DNA of 64,000 nucleotides from an uncultured beta proteobacterium (lineage in GTDB: Bacteria > Pseudomonadota > Gammaproteobacteria > Burkholderiales > Rhodocyclaceae). The position numbers and the translations under genes were made by a program. The DNA lies in assembly GCA_903848955.1 (NCBI GenBank), contig CAINHS010000003.1, forward strand, positions 62,001 through 126,000, in the 5' to 3' direction. Within the stretch, counting starts at the first letter, position 1. Each line of letters begins with the position of its first letter. Shown in pieces: positions 39,618-48,529 of the stretch. The notes beneath the pieces are model-generated. The model was given only the letters and a program-made list of their open reading frames with translations, searched no databases and was not told where the DNA came from.

Positions 39618-40274
39618 TCAGAAACCAAAAAGGGTTCGAATCAGAATTTTGAACATCCACAACAAGGGCCGCAGGATGGTATCCAGCACCCCCAAAAACA
39701 GCAAGGCCAGCAGGATGGGGAAACCCCAGCGTTCCAGTTGCGAAAACTTCCACGCCGCTCTGTGCGGCAACAGGCTTACCACGATGCGCCCGCCGTCCAG
39801 AGGCGGCAAGGGCAGCAGATTCAACACCATCAGGACACCGTTGATGCTGATGCCCACCTGCGCCATTTCCTGCAGTGCGTCCGAATAGCCATGCTCGGGA
39901 CCGCCGATCGCCAGTTTCAGGACCATAGCCCAGGCCAGCGCCATGACCAGGTTCGCCGCCGGCCCGGCCGCGGCCACCCAGAGCATGTCCTGCTTGGGCC
40001 GGCGCAGATTGCCGAAATTCACCGGCACCGGCTTGGCCCAGCCGAACAACATGCCACCGCCGCCGCCGAAACTGGTCAGCAACAGGATCACCGCCGGCAC
40101 CGCAATGGTCCCCACCAGATCCACATGTCGCAACGGGTTCAGGCTGATGCGCCCCATCTGCCACGCCGTCGGATCACCGAAATGCCGCGCCGCATAGCCG
40201 TGAGCGGCCTCATGCAGCGTGATGGCAAAGATGACCGGCAGGGCGGAGATCGCCAGCGTCTGGATAAAATTCAT
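39618..40274 (-). CDS. Site-2-protease-like M50 family membrane metallopeptidase
   Basis: 218-residue membrane protein with about five helices. The zinc motif HEAAHG is in the first helix (AITLHEAAHGYAARHFGDPT, ~18-37), and the third ligand is expected in LPPLDGGRIVVSLLP (~157). It has no PDZ domain, so it belongs to the short group (YwhC/ FtsH-associated type) and not to RseP. It sits directly before trpS in a housekeeping run common in betaproteobacteria. The substrate is unknown. Confidence 0.9.
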   Translation of the reverse strand: MNFIQTLAISALPVIFAITLHEAAHGYAARHFGDPTAWQMGRISLNPLRHVDLVGTIAVPAVILLLTSFGGGGGMLFGWAKPVPVNFGNLRRPKQDMLWVAAAGPAANLVMALAWAMVLKLAIGGPEHGYSDALQEMAQVGISINGVLMVLNLLPLPPLDGGRIVVSLLPHRAAWKFSQLERWGFPILLALLFLGVLDTILRPLLWMFKILIRTLFGF

Positions 40275-40301
40275 GGGAACGGCTGATTCTACCAGAGCCG
40301 G

Positions 40302-40928
40302 TCATTCCAGCCCGAAAGGTGCCAGCGGGCCCTGCCCCGCTCTTATCAGTTCCGGCTGAGCCCCGGTGAGGTTGATGACCGTTGTCATCTCCGTGCCGCA
40401 TTGGCCGGCATCGATCACCAGGTCGAGCAACTTCTCCAGGTGCTGGCGGATCTCGTCGGCATCGGCCAGCGGCGTGTCGAAACCGGGCAGGATCAGCGTC
40501 GAGGTCAGCAGCGGCTCATCCAGTTCTTCCAGCAGCGCGAGCGCCAGAGGATGATCGGGCACGCGCAGGCCGATGGTCTTGCGCTTCGGATGCAACAGGC
40601 GCCGCGGCAACTCCCGCGTACCTTCCAGGATGAAGGTATAGCTGCCCGGCGTGGTGGCTTTCAGCAGGCGATACTGGACATTGTCCACCCGCGCGTAGGT
40701 GGCGATCTCGGACAGGTCGCGACACATCAGCGTGAAGTGATGGCGCTCGTCGACGCCGCGAATGCTGCGGATCCGGTCCAGCAGCGGCGCGTACCCGGAG
40801 ACGCCGGCCAGCGAGTAGGCCGCGTCGGTGGGCAGCGCGATCAGCCCGCCGCTCCTGGCTATCTCCGCGGCCTGCTTGATCAGGCGCGGCTGCGGATGTT
40901 CCGGATGAATGTGAAATAGCTGTGCCAT
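40302..40928 (-). CDS. YciO/YrdC/Sua5-family protein
   Basis: 208-residue protein with the YrdC fold, beginning MAQLFHIHPEHPQPRLIKQA. The family's ATP/L-threonine-binding core is visible in GGLIALPTDAAYSLAG, KATTPGSYTFILEGTRELPR, and TIGLRVPDHPLALALLEEL. The enzymatic members make threonylcarbamoyl-AMP for tRNA t6A. The KRxKTIGLR spacing fits the YciO branch, whose activity is less clear. It is flanked by the PHP phosphatase and M50 protease genes. Confidence 0.88.
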   Translation of the reverse strand: MAQLFHIHPEHPQPRLIKQAAEIARSGGLIALPTDAAYSLAGVSGYAPLLDRIRSIRGVDERHHFTLMCRDLSEIATYARVDNVQYRLLKATTPGSYTFILEGTRELPRRLLHPKRKTIGLRVPDHPLALALLEELDEPLLTSTLILPGFDTPLADADEIRQHLEKLLDLVIDAGQCGTEMTTVINLTGAQPELIRAGQGPLAPFGLE

Positions 40929-40955
40929 GCTTGATCCCGGGAAGCGAAGGCCCGC

Positions 40956-41798
40956 TCAGACCAGTTGCGACCAGACCGGCGTCATGTCGTCGGGCAGATC
41001 GGGCAACTTGCCGAGATCCATCCAGCTTTCGCCCGGCCCGTGGAAATCCGAGGCACGTGACGCGAGAAAACCGAACTCGCGCGCAATCCGCGAGAATTCG
41101 CGCACCTCTTCATCCTTGGCCGGACCCGACAGCACCTCGATACCACGCCCGCCGAGATCCTTGAAGGCGATGAACAGTTCCTGCCGCTCCGCCTTCGACA
41201 TCCGGTAGCGCCCCGGATGAGCGATCACGGCGATGCCGCCGGCGCCGATGATCCAGTTCAAGGCGTCGCCCAGCGTCGCCCAGGCGTGCTCGACATAGCC
41301 CGGCTTGCCTTTGGCCAGCCAGTAGTCGAACACCGACTTGACGTCCCTGGCATGCCCCTGCTCGGCAATATAACGGGCGAAATGCGAACGGCTGACCAGC
41401 GCCGGGTTGCCGGCATGGCGCAGCGCGCCCTGGTAGGCGCCGTGAATACCCACCTTGTCCAGTTCGGCCGCCATGCGCCCGGCGCGCGCGTCGCGGCCAC
41501 TCCTGACCTGCTGCAAGCCCTGGCGCAAGGCCGGATCGGCAGGATCGACACCCAGTCCGACGATATGCACCGTCTGGTCGTCGCCCCAGGAAATCGACAC
41601 CTCGACGCCATCGACAAAGCGCAGGCCGATTTCGTCGGCGGTGGCGCGAGCCTCGTCAAGTCCGCCGAGTTCGTCGTGATCGGTGAGCGCCAGCAGTTCA
41701 ACGCCGTTGCCGTGGGCGCGGCGCACCACCTCGGCCGGCGTGAGCAGGCCGTCGGAGACTGTCGAATGACAGTGCAGGTCAGCATTGAGCGGCTTCAT
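40956..41798 (-). CDS. PHP-domain phosphatase (RNase AM / TrpH type)
   Basis: 280-residue PHP protein. Metal-binding motifs are NADLHCHSTVSDG at the N-terminus (HxH), LLALTDHDELGG (~40), GVEVSISW, and IAVIAHPGRYRM (~200), with a final ASDFHGPG (~255). Homologous E. coli TrpH/Rnm is a 5'-3' exonuclease and 3',5'-nucleotide phosphatase acting on short RNAs and pAp. The ATG start overlaps the stop of the alpha/beta hydrolase gene (ATGA). Confidence 0.9.
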   Translation of the reverse strand: MKPLNADLHCHSTVSDGLLTPAEVVRRAHGNGVELLALTDHDELGGLDEARATADEIGLRFVDGVEVSISWGDDQTVHIVGLGVDPADPALRQGLQQVRSGRDARAGRMAAELDKVGIHGAYQGALRHAGNPALVSRSHFARYIAEQGHARDVKSVFDYWLAKGKPGYVEHAWATLGDALNWIIGAGGIAVIAHPGRYRMSKAERQELFIAFKDLGGRGIEVLSGPAKDEEVREFSRIAREFGFLASRASDFHGPGESWMDLGKLPDLPDDMTPVWSQLV

Positions 41799-42667
41799 GT
41801 GACGAAGAAATCTTCGATCAGGCGCGCCACCTCCTGCGGCTGGTCATGATGCAGATTGTGTCCGCAGTCCTCCAGCGTCACGTCGCGCACATTCCTGAAG
41901 CAGGCGATCCGGCTGCGGTAATCATCCGAATCCTTGGCGAACATATGCTTGAAGGCGCGGGAGTCCGCCGCCGTCACCCACATCACCGGCGCCGTCACCT
42001 GACGCCAGATCGCCATGGCTTCCTCGACCCGGTAGATGATCGGGTTGGCCCAGCGGTGGTAAGGATCGGCCGCCAGCTGAATGCCACCGCCAGGCTTGTC
42101 TTCGCCCATGTGCCGGGCCAGAAACTGCGCTTTTTCTTCCGACAGCCGCGGGTTTTCCTTGCGCAGGCGGGCGGCGAAAGCCGGCAGATCGGCATAGGAG
42201 TTGAACGTCGGCACATCGCCGCGCGCCTGCTCAAGCCATTTGGCATAAACCGCGGGAGCCTCTTCCGGGAGGTGGCGGCGCAGACCGAGGCCCTCGAGAT
42301 TCACCACCCCCGCCACGCGCGCCGGACTTATGCCGGCGTAGAGACAGGCCGCATTGCCTCCCAGGCTGTGCCCGACCAGGCGCAGCGGCGAGTGCGGCGA
42401 ATAGTGGTCGAGCAAGGCATCGAGGTCGGCAATGTAGTCGGGGAACCAGTAGACGTCGTTGTTCCACTCGGACAAGCCGAAACCGCGCCAATCGGGTGCC
42501 AGCACGCGCCAGTCGCGCTGCAGGGCATCGACGACGAACTGCCAGGAGGCCGAGACGTCGCACCAGCCGTGCAGCAGCACCAGCACTGGCGCCGTTGCGC
42601 TGCCCCAGACGCGCACGTGCAGCCGCCGGCCGCGCACCTGGATAAATTCGGAATCACACGCTTTCAT
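41795..42667 (-). CDS. Alpha/beta hydrolase
   Basis: 290-residue alpha/beta hydrolase. The oxyanion region is LLHGWCDVSASW, the nucleophile elbow is LVGHSLGGNAACLYAG (Ser ~102), and the catalytic His is in LEDCGHNLHHDQPQEVARL. The cap region (residues ~140-210) is helical. It starts at ATG 42667. The substrate is not evident. It is coupled by ATGA to the PHP gene, yet lies next to a possible aromatic-degradation pair. Confidence 0.85.
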   Translation of the reverse strand: MKACDSEFIQVRGRRLHVRVWGSATAPVLVLLHGWCDVSASWQFVVDALQRDWRVLAPDWRGFGLSEWNNDVYWFPDYIADLDALLDHYSPHSPLRLVGHSLGGNAACLYAGISPARVAGVVNLEGLGLRRHLPEEAPAVYAKWLEQARGDVPTFNSYADLPAFAARLRKENPRLSEEKAQFLARHMGEDKPGGGIQLAADPYHRWANPIIYRVEEAMAIWRQVTAPVMWVTAADSRAFKHMFAKDSDDYRSRIACFRNVRDVTLEDCGHNLHHDQPQEVARLIEDFFVT

Positions 42668-42683
42668 GCCGGTATTTTAGCGC

Positions 42684-42726
42684 CGGCCGCTACGCTTGAC
42701 GTCGGTAAGGACAAGCCGACGTCAGC
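42684..42726 (-). repeat. Hairpin element related to the dksA-downstream repeats
   Basis: Read on the minus strand, GCTGACGTCGG, a 10-base loop and CCGACGTCA form a 9-bp perfect stem. AGCGTAGCGGCCG follows immediately. The elements after dksA have the same plan, GCTAACGT...ACGTTA followed by AGCGTAGCGGCCG. All three copies lie just 3' of genes, as REP-type elements do. Confidence 0.7.
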
Positions 42727-42754
42727 CTGCACTGAACTTTCGTTGCCCGGCAAG

Positions 42755-43186
42755 CTAGTCCGGTATGACCGCAGTGGCCTCAATCTCGACGCGGGCGGCG
42801 TCTTCGATCAATCCGGCGACCTGGACCGCCGTCATGGCAGGAAAAGTGCGCCCGATCACCTCCCGGTAAGCGCGGCCGAGCTCCGGATAGGCCGCCAGGT
42901 ACTCGCGTTTGTCTATCACGTACCACGTCATGCGAATGATGTGTTCGGGCTTGCCGCCGGCCTCGGCCAGCACCGCGACGATGTTCTGCAGGGCCTGCCT
43001 GGCCTGCTCGGCGAAGTCGCTGCTGTGAAAACGGCATTGGCCGTCCCAGCCGATCTGGCCGCCGACCACCACGGTGCGGCCGCGCGCGACGATCCCGTTG
43101 GAATAACCCCGGGGCGCAACCCATCCCGCCGGCTGCAGCACCCGGATGTCTGGCTGCGGTGCAACTTCCTGCTGGCTCATCTCCAT
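42755..43186 (-). CDS. Rid-family (YjgF/YER057c) protein lacking the catalytic Arg
   Basis: 143-residue Rid protein with the usual fold (YSNGIVARGRTVVVGGQIGW, LAEAGGKPEHIIRMTWYV, VEIEATAVIPD). The start ATG 43186 is preceded by AGGAGA. The catalytic arginine of true RidA (in the PARS-type segment) is replaced: the sequence reads FPAMTAVQVAGL. This places it in a Rid subgroup without the imine/enamine deaminase signature. It lies about 100 bases downstream of the fused monooxygenase/OYE gene on the same strand and probably belongs to that pathway. Confidence 0.85.
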   Translation of the reverse strand: MEMSQQEVAPQPDIRVLQPAGWVAPRGYSNGIVARGRTVVVGGQIGWDGQCRFHSSDFAEQARQALQNIVAVLAEAGGKPEHIIRMTWYVIDKREYLAAYPELGRAYREVIGRTFPAMTAVQVAGLIEDAARVEIEATAVIPD

Positions 43187-43287
43187 GTAGTTCTCCTGGA
43201 TAGGGGTCATGCTCTGGCGCTCGCGAAAGCGTCCTTCAAGTGCTGACTGGCCACAATCGGCTTCTGCTGGAACGGGATAGCCTGGCG

Positions 43288-45591
43288 TCAGGCGTTCAGC
43301 GCCAGTTGCGCGGCGCGATCGAGATTGCGTTCAAGCTGAGCCTTGCCGCCCAGATACTGCTGCGGCCAGGGCATCAGGCTGTAGCCTTGCTCGGCCGCGG
43401 CGTGCAGCGTCCATGCCGGATCGGCCAGATGGGGACGCGCCAGGGCGCAGAGGTCGGCGCGACCGGCAGCGATAATGGTATTGACGTGGTCGGCTTCGAA
43501 AATATTGCCGACGGCGATGGTCGGCACATCCAGTTCATTGCGGATCTGGTCGGAAAAGGGCACCTGGAACATGCGTCCATACACCGGCGCCTCGTCCTTG
43601 CTGACCTGACCCGAGGAAACGTGAATGATGTCGGCGCCGGCTTCCTTGAACAGCCTGGCGACCGCCACCGAATCATCCGGGGTGATGCCGCCCGGCACCC
43701 AGTCGTTGGCGGAGATGCGCACCGACATGGGTTTGCCGGCCGGCCAGACCTCGCGCATGGCGCGAAAAACTTCCAGCGGGTAGCGGCAACGGTTTTCCAG
43801 GCTGCCGCCATACTCGTCGCCGCGCCGGTTGCTCAGCGGCGAAATGAAACTCGACATCAGGTAGCCGTGGGCGGCATGGAATTCGACCATGTCGAAGTCG
43901 GCGGCGGCGGCGCGGCGCGTGGCGGCAACGAAGTCGGCCTTGATGCGCGCCATGTCGGCGCGATCCATTTCCTTCGGCACCTGCGACGTGCCCGCAATGT
44001 AGGGCAGCGGCGACGGCGCCAGCAACGGCCAGGCGCCGGACTGCAGCGGCATGTCGATGGCGTCCCAGGCCAGGCGCGTGGCCCCCTTGCGCCCGGCGTG
44101 ACCGATCTGCATCGCGACCTTGCTATTGCCGTTGGCGTGGATGAAATCGACAATGCGCTGCCAGGCGTCCTGTTGCGCGTCGTTCCAGATGCCGGCACAA
44201 GCCGGGGTGATGCGCGCAGCGGCGGAGACGCAAGTCATCTCGGTGATGATCAGCGCCGCCCCGCCCATGCCGCGGCTGCCGTAATGGACCAGATGGAAAT
44301 CGGTAGGCACGCCTTCCTGCGCCGAATAGGTACACATCGGCGAGACCACGACGCGATTGGCCAGCGTCAGTCCGCGCAGTTTGAAGGGCGTGAACATCGG
44401 CGGCGGCGGCGCCGCTTCGGGCAGCGTTGGCACGCCGCATCTTGCGCCGAACCAGCGGTCGAAGCCATCGGTGTAATCCGGGTCGCGCAGCTTCTGGTTG
44501 GCATGACCGACGCGCTGGCTGCCGGTAAGAACGGCGAAGGCGAACTGCTCGGGCTCCATCTGGGCATAGCGGTCGACTTCCTCGAACCAGGTCATGCGGT
44601 TGCGTGCCGCGCTCTGCAGCTTCAACGCCTCGATCTCGCGCTCCGACTGGTAGCGGGCCAGGCGCGTCGGCACGTCGCCTTCGCTGCTGTTCATCACCTT
44701 GACCAACGCCGCCGCATCCTCCATCGCCAGCTTGGTGCCCGATCCGATGGTGAAGTGCGCCGTATGCGCGGCGTCGCCCAGCAGCACGATGTTGTCCTTG
44801 AACCAGCGCTCGCACAGCACGCGGTTGAACTTCAGCCAGACCGCCGAACCGCGCAAGTGGCGGGCATTCGAAATCAGGCGGGCGCCGCCCAGCATGTCGG
44901 CGAAAAGCTCTTCGCAGAAGGCGATCGACTGGTCCGGGTCCATCTGGTCGATGCCGGCCTTGAGCCAGGTCTCCTCAGGGGTTTCGACGATGAAGGTGGC
45001 CCATTCCTCGTTGAACTGGTAGGCGTGAAGATTGAACCAGCCCCAGGGCGTTTCCTTGAAGCCGAAGGTGAAGGCATCGAGCTTCATTTTGGTGCCGAGC
45101 CAGATGAAACGGCACTTGCGGACATCGATGCGCGGATTGAAGTGGCTTTCGTACTTGCCCCGCGTCGTCGAGTTGACGCCGTCGGCACCGATGACCAGAT
45201 CGTAGTCGCGGGAATAGTCGTCCGGATCCTTGAACTCGGTCTCGAACTTCAGATTCACGCCGAGTTCCCGGGCCCGCGCCTGGAAGATCTGCAGCAGTTT
45301 CAGCCGCCCGATGCCACAGAAACCATGCCCGCCGGAGACCATGCGCCGGCCCTTGAAGAACACGTCGACATCATCCCAGTGATGAAAGTTGCGCTCGATT
45401 TCGGCGACAACCTTGGGGTCATCCTGACGGAAGCCGTCCATGGTCTTGTCCGAAAACACGATGCCCCAGCCGAAGGTGCTGTCCTCCTCATTGCGTTCGA
45501 TCACGGTGATGTCGCTGGCGGGATTGGCCTGCTTCATCAGAATCGAGAAGTACAAGCCGGCGGGACCGCCTCCCAAACATACGATACGCAT
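43288..45591 (-). CDS. Fused flavin monooxygenase / Old Yellow Enzyme (aminobenzoyl-CoA or salicylyl-CoA type)
   Basis: 767-residue bifunctional flavoenzyme. Residues ~1-370 are an FAD-dependent aromatic hydroxylase: [33 protein letters not shown], and [17 protein letters not shown]. Residues ~395-767 are an NADH:flavin oxidoreductase: [44 protein letters not shown], and NDWVPGG. Exactly this fusion occurs in 2-aminobenzoyl-CoA monooxygenase/reductase of Azoarcus evansii and in proteins labelled salicylyl-CoA 5-hydroxylase/oxidoreductase, both dearomatising a CoA-activated ring. The start ATG 45591 follows GAGGAA. It has a strong promoter with a palindrome. No CoA ligase is nearby in this window. 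Confidence 0.92.
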   Translation of the reverse strand: MRIVCLGGGPAGLYFSILMKQANPASDITVIERNEEDSTFGWGIVFSDKTMDGFRQDDPKVVAEIERNFHHWDDVDVFFKGRRMVSGGHGFCGIGRLKLLQIFQARARELGVNLKFETEFKDPDDYSRDYDLVIGADGVNSTTRGKYESHFNPRIDVRKCRFIWLGTKMKLDAFTFGFKETPWGWFNLHAYQFNEEWATFIVETPEETWLKAGIDQMDPDQSIAFCEELFADMLGGARLISNARHLRGSAVWLKFNRVLCERWFKDNIVLLGDAAHTAHFTIGSGTKLAMEDAAALVKVMNSSEGDVPTRLARYQSEREIEALKLQSAARNRMTWFEEVDRYAQMEPEQFAFAVLTGSQRVGHANQKLRDPDYTDGFDRWFGARCGVPTLPEAAPPPPMFTPFKLRGLTLANRVVVSPMCTYSAQEGVPTDFHLVHYGSRGMGGAALIITEMTCVSAAARITPACAGIWNDAQQDAWQRIVDFIHANGNSKVAMQIGHAGRKGATRLAWDAIDMPLQSGAWPLLAPSPLPYIAGTSQVPKEMDRADMARIKADFVAATRRAAAADFDMVEFHAAHGYLMSSFISPLSNRRGDEYGGSLENRCRYPLEVFRAMREVWPAGKPMSVRISANDWVPGGITPDDSVAVARLFKEAGADIIHVSSGQVSKDEAPVYGRMFQVPFSDQIRNELDVPTIAVGNIFEADHVNTIIAAGRADLCALARPHLADPAWTLHAAAEQGYSLMPWPQQYLGGKAQLERNLDRAAQLALNA

Positions 45592-45630
45592 TGGAGTTTC
45601 CTCAGTTGTCGGAAAATTAGGTCGTTCCAC

Positions 45631-45664
45631 GATATTTTATATCTAAACTATTAATTCATGTCAA
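45631..45664 (-). promoter_or_regulatory. Near-consensus promoter with overlapping palindrome
   Basis: On the minus strand TTGACA (45664-45659) is followed after 17 bases by TATAAA (45641-45636). A perfect palindrome GATAT-AAA-ATATC (45631-45643) covers the -10, an ideal place for a repressor. It drives the fused monooxygenase/OYE and Rid genes. Confidence 0.75.
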
Positions 45665-45806
45665 GTGGCACCACAGCCCGCTACGGATAGGTTTCGCTGC
45701 GGACTGGTCATTATGATCGAATACAATGGCGACCCAATGTACCGCAGCACCCGCTGCCCATCCTCCCCGCAGCCAAACCATCGACTCGCCACCCCGCTGA
45801 ACTGAA

Positions 45807-46874
45807 ATGAAAACCATCCTTGTCACCGGCGGCGCCGGCTTTATCGGTTCCGCGCTGGTACGCCTGCTGATCGCGGAAACCGACTGGCGCATCATCAATG
45901 TCGATAAACTGACCTACGCCGGCAATCTGGAATCCCTGGCCGACCTGGCCGGCCATCCGCGTCATGTATTCAGCCGCACCGACATTTGCGATCGCGCCGG
46001 ACTCGACGCCCTGTTTCTCGAATACCAGCCCGCCGGCCTGATCCACCTGGCCGCGGAGTCGCACGTCGATCGCTCGATTCACGGCCCGGGCGACTTCATA
46101 GAAACCAACATCAGCGGCACCTATACCCTGCTCGAGGCAGCGCGCGCCTACTGGTCGGCGCTCGATGCGGCGGCCAAGGCGGCCTTCCGCTTCCACCACG
46201 TATCGACCGACGAGGTCTTCGGTTCCCTCGGCGACACCGGACTCTTCCTCGAAACCAATCCCTACCAGCCGAATTCACCCTACTCGGCATCCAAGGCCGC
46301 CTCGGACCATCTGGTGCGCGCCTGGCACCATACCTACGGCCTGCCGACAGTAATGACCAACTGCTCGAACAACTACGGCCCGCGCCAGTTCCCGGAAAAA
46401 CTGATCCCGCTGATGATCCACAATGCCGTGATGGAAAAGCCCCTGCCCATCTACGGCAAGGGCGACAACGTGCGCGACTGGCTTTACGTGGACGACCACG
46501 CGCGTGCGCTGCGCCTGGTCTTCGAACGCGGTACGCCGGGCGAGACCTACAACATCGGCGGCCACAACGAAAAGACCAACCTCGAAGTGGTCGACACGCT
46601 GTGCGCACTGCTCGACGAATCGAAGCCACGCCCGGATCACCGCAGCTACCGCGAACAGAAGATAACGGTCGCCGACCGCCCCGGCCACGACAAGCGCTAC
46701 GCCATCGATGCGACCAAGATCGAACGCGAACTGGGCTGGCGGCCGGAAGAAAGCTTCGAGTCGGGGATGCGCAAGACCGTGCAGTGGTACCTCGACAACC
46801 CGGCCTGGGTGGCCCATGTCATCTCGGGCGAATACCGGCAGTGGATGGATCGCAATTACGGAGATCGGAAATGA
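45807..46874 (+). CDS. rmlB: dTDP-glucose 4,6-dehydratase
   Basis: 355-residue extended SDR, second step of dTDP-L-rhamnose synthesis. It has the NAD loop [13 protein letters not shown], the catalytic region [10 protein letters not shown] with the Asp-Glu pair, and [15 protein letters not shown] for the Tyr/Lys. [17 protein letters not shown] and [13 protein letters not shown] are further hallmarks. It opens the rmlBACD cluster, used for O-antigen or other surface polysaccharide. Confidence 0.96.
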   Translation: MKTILVTGGAGFIGSALVRLLIAETDWRIINVDKLTYAGNLESLADLAGHPRHVFSRTDICDRAGLDALFLEYQPAGLIHLAAESHVDRSIHGPGDFIETNISGTYTLLEAARAYWSALDAAAKAAFRFHHVSTDEVFGSLGDTGLFLETNPYQPNSPYSASKAASDHLVRAWHHTYGLPTVMTNCSNNYGPRQFPEKLIPLMIHNAVMEKPLPIYGKGDNVRDWLYVDDHARALRLVFERGTPGETYNIGGHNEKTNLEVVDTLCALLDESKPRPDHRSYREQKITVADRPGHDKRYAIDATKIERELGWRPEESFESGMRKTVQWYLDNPAWVAHVISGEYRQWMDRNYGDRK

Positions 46875-46944
46875 GCGCCCCGCACGGCCGCCCGAAGGGG
46901 CACCATCAAAGTCCCGGAGCCGCGCAGCGGCGAACCGTCGTCAT

Positions 46945-46963
46945 CCCCTGCCTTGGGCAGGGG
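46945..46963 (+). repeat. GC-rich hairpin between rmlB and rmlA
   Basis: CCCCTGCC, loop TTG and GGCAGGGG form a perfect 8-bp stem within the 109-base gap. No T-run follows, so it is unlikely to end transcription. It may stabilise the transcript or be part of a dispersed GC-rich repeat; only one copy was recognised here. Confidence 0.5.
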
Positions 46964-46983
46964 GTCGGGGGGAGGGCAGACAA

Positions 46984-47886
46984 ATGACTACCCGCGGCAT
47001 CATCCTCGCCGGCGGTTCCGGCACCCGGCTGCATCCGGTGACGCTGGCCGTGTCCAAGCAACTGCTGCCGATCTACGACAAGCCGATGATCTACTACCCC
47101 CTGACCACGCTGATGCTGGCGGGCATACGCGAAATCCTGCTGATCTCGACACCGCTCGACACGCCGCGCTTCGAGCAGCTGCTGGGCGACGGCTCGCAAT
47201 GGGGAATCGACATCCGCTATGCCGTGCAGCCCAGCCCCGACGGCCTGGCACAGGCCTTCATCATCGGCCGCGACTTCGTCGGCGGCCACCCGTCGGCCCT
47301 GGTACTGGGCGACAACCTGTTCTACGGACACGATTTCGCCCAGCAACTGCAGCGTGCGGCAGGAACTGCGCCGGACGCGGAGCACGGCGCGGGAGCGACG
47401 GTCTTTGCCTATGCCGTCAGCGATCCCGAACGCTACGGCGTGGTCGAGTTCGATGCGGCAGGCCACGCCATCAGCATTGAAGAAAAGCCGCAGGCGCCGA
47501 AGTCGCGCTATGCCGTCACCGGCCTGTATTTCTACGACAACCAGGTCTGCGACATCGCGGCCGCGCTCAAGCCTTCGCCCCGCGGCGAACTCGAGATTAC
47601 CGACCTCAACCGGATCTACCTCGAAAAGGGCCAACTCAAGGTCGAGATCATGGGCCGCGGCATGGCCTGGCTCGATACCGGAACCCACGAGTCGCTGCTG
47701 GAAGCCGGCCAGTTCATCGAAGTCATCGAAAAGCGCCAGGGCCTCAAGGTCGCCTGCCCCGAGGAAGTGGCCTGGCGTCAGAAGTGGATCGACGATGCGC
47801 AACTGGCGAAGCTCGCCGAGCCCCTGGCCAAGAGCAGGTATGGCCAGTACCTGACGGGTTTGCTCAAGCACGGGGTCATGGGATGA
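46984..47886 (+). CDS. rmlA: Glucose-1-phosphate thymidylyltransferase
   Basis: 300-residue nucleotidyltransferase making dTDP-glucose, first step of the rhamnose pathway. It has the signature [20 protein letters not shown] and [20 protein letters not shown], with [12 protein letters not shown] and the GLYFYDNQV block. The start ATG 46984 follows GGGAGGG. A long in-frame upstream extension is not protein-like. The stop overlaps the rmlC start (ATGA). Confidence 0.96.
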   Translation: MTTRGIILAGGSGTRLHPVTLAVSKQLLPIYDKPMIYYPLTTLMLAGIREILLISTPLDTPRFEQLLGDGSQWGIDIRYAVQPSPDGLAQAFIIGRDFVGGHPSALVLGDNLFYGHDFAQQLQRAAGTAPDAEHGAGATVFAYAVSDPERYGVVEFDAAGHAISIEEKPQAPKSRYAVTGLYFYDNQVCDIAAALKPSPRGELEITDLNRIYLEKGQLKVEIMGRGMAWLDTGTHESLLEAGQFIEVIEKRQGLKVACPEEVAWRQKWIDDAQLAKLAEPLAKSRYGQYLTGLLKHGVMG

Positions 47887-48425
47887 AGGTGATTGCCACC
47901 GCAATCCCGGACGTACTGCTGCTCGAACCCAAGGTGTTTGGCGACGATCGTGGTTTTTTCTATGAAAGCTGGAACCGGCGCAGCTTCGCCGAACTCGGCA
48001 TGGACGCCGAGTTCGTCCAGGACAACCACTCGAAGTCGCAGAAGAACGTGCTGCGCGGCCTGCATTACCAGATCGAGCACACCCAGGGCAAGCTGGTGCG
48101 CGTCATTGCCGGCGCGGTCTATGACGTTGCCGTGGACCTGCGCCGCTCCTCGCCGACCTTCGGCAAGTGGGTCGGCTTCAGCTTGTCGGCCGATGACAAG
48201 CGCATGGCCTGGATTCCTCCCGGCTTCGCCCACGGCTTCTGCGTCACGTCGGACAGTGCCGAATTCCTCTACAAGACCACCGACTACTGGAGTCCGGCCC
48301 ATGAGCGCACGCTGCTGTGGAGCGATCCGCAACTGGCCATTCCGTGGCCGTTGAGCGGAGAGCCGCTGCTGGCGGCCAAGGACGCGGCCGGGCGGTCTTT
48401 CAACGACGCGGAATACTTCCCATGA
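47883..48425 (+). CDS. rmlC: dTDP-4-dehydrorhamnose 3,5-epimerase
   Basis: 180-residue cupin-fold epimerase, third step of the pathway. Markers are [35 protein letters not shown] (catalytic His in GLHYQ), [14 protein letters not shown] and [12 protein letters not shown]. The start at ATG 47883 overlaps rmlA by four bases. It is followed by a 104-base gap with an inverted repeat before rmlD. Confidence 0.96.
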   Translation: MKVIATAIPDVLLLEPKVFGDDRGFFYESWNRRSFAELGMDAEFVQDNHSKSQKNVLRGLHYQIEHTQGKLVRVIAGAVYDVAVDLRRSSPTFGKWVGFSLSADDKRMAWIPPGFAHGFCVTSDSAEFLYKTTDYWSPAHERTLLWSDPQLAIPWPLSGEPLLAAKDAAGRSFNDAEYFP

Positions 48426-48450
48426 AAAGCCGAAAACCACAATTCATGCC

Positions 48451-48511
48451 ACAGAGGACAAATTCAAGGACGTCATCTCTTGCCTTTCTCTGTGTCCACT
48501 GTGTCCTCTGT
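48451..48511. repeat. ACAGAGGACA inverted repeat between rmlC and rmlD
   Basis: ACAGAGGACA (48451-48460) is repeated as its complement TGTCCTCTGT (48502-48511), with 41 bases between. The right arm is preceded by a related CTCTGTGTCC. A run of T follows at ~48519-48525. This kind of CACAGAGGACA sequence appears between genes in many bacteria; that recollection is not verified here. It could act as a weak terminator or be a remnant of a repeat. Confidence 0.55.
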
Positions 48512-48529
48512 AGTTAAATTTTTTTGGCC

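Noticed and set aside
43240-45654. 804-codon plus-strand frame opposite the monooxygenase/OYE fusion
   Set aside because: Longer than the real gene but without any recognisable fold; the minus-strand protein matches two flavin families along its whole length.
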